A DNA stretch of 64,000 nt, taken from contig OU744446.1 of assembly GCA_916610825.1 (NCBI GenBank), forward strand, positions 16,798,538 to 16,862,537, read 5' to 3'. Made by a program: the position numbers and the translations under genes. Shown here piece after piece: positions 59,430 to 64,000 of the stretch (the first letter of the stretch is position 1; each line of letters opens with the position of its first letter). This stretch comes from Haliclystus octoradiatus. Taxonomy: Eukaryota; Cnidaria; Staurozoa; Stauromedusae; Haliclystidae. Under the pieces are notes generated by a model that was not told the DNA's origin, did no database searches, and saw nothing but the letters and a program-made list of their open reading frames with translations.

Positions 59430-61190
59430 TCACTGTAGGTTGGTCAAGCCTAGAATGGCTGCTATTAACATAGAGTATGCCTCTATTATGAAGTGCCCTG
59501 TTAGATCAAATATATTTCGCAATGCAGTGCAATTATTCTATAAAAACACAATATTGTACCGGCAATTAGAAACGAACAACATTATGTCGTAATACGATAA
59601 TGTCACAGACAACATAAACGATCAGAGACAGCAGTAAAGTTCCCGTAAAGACACACAAAAGAACAAAAACATGTAAATTGTAATTTATTGTTTTCAATAT
59701 TGATCCAACCTATGCTAGAATCCTTAAACCATATTTAATCTGAAGCATAGGTAAATTTTAATATGTTAAGATGATGATTTGTTTACGATTTTAACTGTAC
59801 TGCGTCAATTGCATGCAGTCGGTAGCTTGGTGACGAGTGTTAGGTGGTATAATAACCTTTAACAAAAGCCTATTGTTCGCTTCAAGACTATCTTATTCTA
59901 GTGACTATGATTTCAAGTGATCTATTTTGTAGTGACTCATCTATATTATTTATTATGTTGTATGATGTTCATGATAATGAAATTTAAAGCAATATATTTA
60001 TCTACAATAAAATACTTCAATAGTTGCATGATTAAATAGCTAAATTTATAATTTCTAAATTACTTATATTGTTTTTCAAATTTCCTTCGTTTACCGATGA
60101 ACCGGCCAATTAATATAAATAACCGGTAAAAAATAATCTAAAAATAATCGGTAAATTTCGTGATCCGCTTATGGTCTGACCATTACTTCTTAAAGTTAAG
60201 GACATTCATTTTACATGTTCTCAGAGTGTAACAATCGTTTAATTATTTCTGCTATTTAGTAATCAGAAAGTTTTATCACCCAAGATCCAGTACTGGACCT
60301 ACACTACTTACTAGTAATCGATGATTCACAAGCATAATAGCAATTGGCCAAAATCGTCTCCCAGCCTTTTTTAATCTAAAGTTGACGATTTTTTGAGAGA
60401 ATAAAACAAATATAGGGAAATGCATAACTTGTTTTGCTTACATCCTTTTTGAAAAGGATTCATATATATGTTGCTTTTCTTCATCGCATTAACCAGCACT
60501 CGGGATGCTAGAATACCATTGCCTGCGCCTTGGATATTCATTACGCTCCGCTCGGTCTCCAAACAGCACTCTCACAGGAAAATCGCGATGAAGCACAGCA
60601 AATCAGTACTTAAATTATGTGGAACAGACCAAAATGCCACTCCAACATAATTAATAAGTGAATTAATAAAACCAGTATTATGGGGCCGCAAATAATTAGT
60701 GAAGTTTGATCCTAACTGCTGTATTATTCGGTCCGTAAAGAATAATATCATATAATTGTCAATTGAAATGATGTCAGTAATGTAGAAATGTAAAATTCAT
60801 TCAAAAGCAGGTCCGAACTTAGATATTGCATGGCAACTAATTAAAAGTTTTATTAAATGAGATAATTCTTCCGCTTGTATGTAATAGTTGTAAATAAATG
60901 TGTTATTTATTAAGTATAGCTTACAATCTATAATCAAAAAGTTCAAATATAGTAAATATTATACGCAATATTTCAATTGGATGAATTTCCTGATAAAATT
61001 CTCCAAATGTATACATTTGGTAATATATAAAACAAACACAAGGACCGCTACTCGCTGAAGCTGATTATCAGGCTACAATTATTTTACTTTACAAATTACA
61101 AGCGTCAAAAATCAGAACATGTGAAACGAAATGCTGTGATACTTAATTGGCCGTATAGTTTCTTTTTAGTTATCATTATTCATTATATTT
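59430..61190. other. Region right of the P-type relic, no confident gene
   Basis: AT-rich. A GC-richer island at about 60,442-60,575 (minus) has an open frame and a GTAAGC donor and could be an exon of an unrecognised gene. Nothing else supportable was seen. Confidence 0.4.
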
Positions 61191-61300
61191 CTATTCCCAT
61201 TCATCACTAATAAATGCTTCATTTTTGGAACAATTTATGCTGATCATAAAGTTAAATGAGAGGCAAAGTGATATTTGGGTACGAGAGCATGAAAGTAATA
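61190..61300 (+). repeat. Dispersed repeat fragment, copy of 51,945-52,055
   Basis: It shares ATTCCCATTCATCACTA, ATGCTTCATTTTTGGAACAA, TTTATGC.GATCATAAAG and GAGAGGCAAAGT in order with the 51.9-kb copy. Confidence 0.7.
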
Positions 61301-61447
61301 TACTTTTGGAATTAAACTCGCAATGAACACTGGTCTCTTTTTCAAGTAATATAGTGTCCAATAAATTATTCAGCGACCAGTTCCATGTCAGTTTCAGTTT
61401 CAACGTATGAGACATCCCCTATATATTTTGTATAGACAGTGATAGAG

Positions 61448-61756
61448 ATGAGACATATTTTCATTATGTTTTCTTGGTTCTCATTGATAATGATATTAAT
61501 GATATTATTCCCTATTGGAAATATATATGCGGATAGTTTGAAATATATTACCGTGTATGGATTTCTTTTGGATGAAACTGAAAGCGTGATGGATCGAAAA
61601 TCTGCCTCATCACTTCAGAAATGCGGAATATTCTGTTCAATGAAACCTTGCTGTTTGGCATCAAATTTTTTGACATCTCAAAACGTAAATAATTGCATTA
61701 TGCTTTCATCATCAATACAGCAGCAGATTATTTCCCCATCGGATGTATTTATTAAG
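61448..61756 (+). CDS. Secreted PAN/apple-like domain protein, first exon
   Basis: The ATG at 61,448 starts a strongly hydrophobic leader (MRHIFIMFSWFSLIMILMIL). A cysteine pattern typical of a PAN/apple module follows: SLQKCGIFCSMKPCCLASNF, then NNCIML. The coding stretch reaches a good GTATTT donor at 61,757 after 103 codons (phase 0). Without splicing it would stop three codons later. PAN modules bind proteins or carbohydrates outside the cell. No further exon was found up to 64 kb, so either the gene continues beyond the window or this is a very short secreted protein. It is the only host gene called on the plus strand. Confidence 0.55.
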
Positions 61757-61769
61757 GTATTTATGTAAC

Positions 61770-63230
61770 TGATTGATGCATATTTTATTCATAATCGATT
61801 AAGTATGTTAATTTATAAAGAAAAACTCTCAACGTAAGCAGAATCATCAAGCAGAATGTTAATCAATAGGTTTGAAAGGAAATTGAAAATGTTCTGATAG
61901 AAATATTACGAAATTGTTTGAGTTTTTCTACTCGTTTTGAATAATCAACTCATTGATCGGCATAGTACATTTATTATCAATTATGCAGGAAACGACTTAT
62001 TTCAGAACGAAAATTTCGTAATAGAGTTCTTTCGTTAAACGCCTGAGTTATCTTAAGTTTTTAATTTCCCAAGCTGTATACCTATCAAAACGTCTTTGCT
62101 TTGTGAGCTAGATTGGAAGATAAGCGATAGAAGATACGCACTTTGTAAAATAGCTTTGATATGATATACATATTCATGTAATTGCAATTATCAAATCAAT
62201 GATAATATGATAATGATAACAAAATTTACAGTTCCGTACTCTTTATTTTATATTTGCTTGAAGTATCTCATCAAAGTACAATGAAAAAACGTGCAAAATC
62301 ACATCAACCATGACGTTTGCCTTTTTATATCTACAGAACTCTGTAAAACTTGGTTAGGAAAGCTTTAATTTTGAAAATAACGATGACATTATATATATAT
62401 ATTCCTGAGAATGTTGATCAATCCAAAATTATAATTCTTAATAACTTATCAAAAATAATCTCGTTGTTGTTATATTCAGTACTCAAATGAGGCATCGTAC
62501 TATCAATAAACTACACTATCTTGGAAACGACAAAAACATTATAGTAGAACTATATCAATTATTCACAGCTGCTCGGCTAACAAAATTTAAAAGCGATATT
62601 CACAGTGTTCTAAAGGCAGTATTCAATAGAACCATGGCTTCAAGAATAGCAGGACAGAGAACAGAATTTGCTTGTACTATCTTTATAATTTTTAGAAATA
62701 ATCTGCAGACAGCAGATAATAGTTGAATATATTCTACAGGCATGTGCAAACATTGGCTCTGTCGCAGACCAAAACATGTGAAAACGTTCCGATCTGTGCT
62801 TTATGGCCTCGTGTCTAGCATGTAGCATGTGACGTACCATGTGACAGAAATTTCTGTGGTGGAATAATGTGCCTAGCTCTCGATTTCAATTAAATTTAAA
62901 ATTATTGCTTTGCTTATCAAATAGACATCTCTTAGAAATATATCAACTCACTAGACTGGAAATAAGTTAATTAATTTGATCTTCAATTTTGTCAATTAAA
63001 TTTTAATCGTCATAACAGTTTGGACAAAGCAAATAAATGACTCATACATTTGCGATTTCGCCATCGCCATCGTCCAATTCGTAAATAAAGATGATTCACT
63101 CTGGTGCAGCATCAATATTTTATAGATTTTCAAACAAATTTAACACGCCTCCAAACAGGATAAAGCACGTTCTGCTCGCAGGCTGAATATGGGACATGGT
63201 GTTTATATGATCGCTTTATATACAACGCAG
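61770..63230. other. Right-hand region, no supported feature
   Basis: AT-rich sequence that would be intron or intergenic DNA downstream of the PAN exon. Short open frames at 62,487-62,726 (plus) and 62,640-62,840 (minus) overlap each other and show no recognisable domain or splice context. Confidence 0.4.
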
Positions 63231-63236
63231 GCTTTA

Positions 63237-63335
63237 TATACAAACTTCAAACTTCAAACTTCCGACTCTTAAATTTCAAACCTCAAACATCCGACTTTCA
63301 AGCTTCAAACTTCAAACTTCAAACTTACAACTCCG
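63237..63335 (+). repeat. Heptamer tandem repeat (AAACTTC)n
   Basis: About thirteen imperfect units of AAACTTC, with every few units replaced by a CCGACT variant (AACTTCCGACTCTT, AACATCCGACTTTC). Two units form a 14-bp higher-order step in places. Confidence 0.8.
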
Positions 63336-64000
63336 TTCAATAGACAAATTCGGCTAAATCGAATGTGTTATCACGTGCATGTATTTTGTGTTTACTGTTT
63401 ACAGTAGAACGATTGGACGCATAAACGTCTCGGTAAGTTAAATGCATATAAATGTGATTTTTGGAGAGATTTTTTTCTTATCGAATCCAGAAACTTACCT
63501 CTATGTCTATAATTGCTTAGTTGACATGGATTCTGGCGTGTTCGTGTCTTATTTATGTTGATTTTGAAGATTTCGATGTCTTATCCCTTGCAGAAAATTT
63601 GTAAGAAATTAAGGATGTATATATTATTTGCACCTATAATGGCCAACTTCCAACAGTTTAGTCAACAGATTACTTAATGGAAATATACATGACAATGTTG
63701 CAATATTGGATTAAGATGGACCGAAAGGGCAAGATCATATTTGCCTCTCTTTTGATGATGAAGAGAGCGAAGGAGACTTGTAGTTCTATGCCTGTCTGTT
63801 GGTGACAAAGCGAACATAACTATTCGGATACCCCAATATCAAGATTTAAAATGGGGTAGAATGAACTCTGATATCGAAAATTATCCTACAAATCGTCTGT
63901 CAAGAAACAGCAACTTCTTATTTCTAACCTTTTTAATGTCGCCGACAAGAACAGCCAGAACAGCCAGCAGCCTGCAGCCACAAAGTTATTTGAAATCAAA

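Noticed and set aside
62487-62840. Second exon for the PAN-domain gene
   Set aside because: No cysteine pattern and no acceptor in the right phase; overlapping frames on both strands look random.

Overview
The window is AT-rich animal nuclear DNA. It has spliced genes with GT-AG introns, extracellular domain-shuffling modules, a metazoan MYST acetyltransferase and many animal-type transposons. A marine invertebrate is most likely. The THAP/P-type transposon relic and the near-vertebrate KAT8 sequence would fit an ascidian or another invertebrate deuterostome, but the species is not fixed by anything here. No bacterial, organellar or CRISPR sequence was seen.

Layout. (1) 1-10,250, minus strand: 14 in-frame exons of a secreted astacin metalloprotease. 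The order is signal peptide, propeptide, astacin domain, two TSP1 repeats, MAM, Thr/Pro linker and F5/8C (discoidin); the gene runs off the left edge. (2) 13,724-15,546, minus: two exons encoding a signal peptide and one ShKT domain, either a small gene or alternative first exons of the astacin gene. (3) 17,957-51,489, minus: a complete 10-exon KAT8/MOF histone acetyltransferase gene of 459 codons spread over 33.5 kb. (4) 52-59.4 kb: a transposon graveyard with a DIRS-like gag fragment, two LINE relics and a broken THAP/P-element transposase. (5) 61.4-61.8 kb, plus strand: a signal peptide plus PAN/apple-like exon.

The KAT8 introns carry most of the mobile DNA. Intron 1 (20.4 kb) holds a stack: a TA-flanked TIR element (36,656-47,567) was split by a BEL/Pao LTR element (36,763-40,803) and by a Ty3/Gypsy element (40,936-46,691). 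The Gypsy element was itself split by a hAT-type element (41,681-43,023) with an exact 8-bp target duplication. Next to the stack are two more TIR elements and a small MITE. Other introns hold tRNA-derived SINEs, foldback elements and LINE pieces. In the astacin gene a MITE with a TAA target duplication has landed inside a 5' splice site without destroying it.

The host genes do not form an operon or pathway. KAT8 is nuclear chromatin machinery, while the astacin, ShKT and PAN products are predicted to be secreted. All host coding calls come from translating exons by eye and checking that phases join; no database search or transcript evidence was available.
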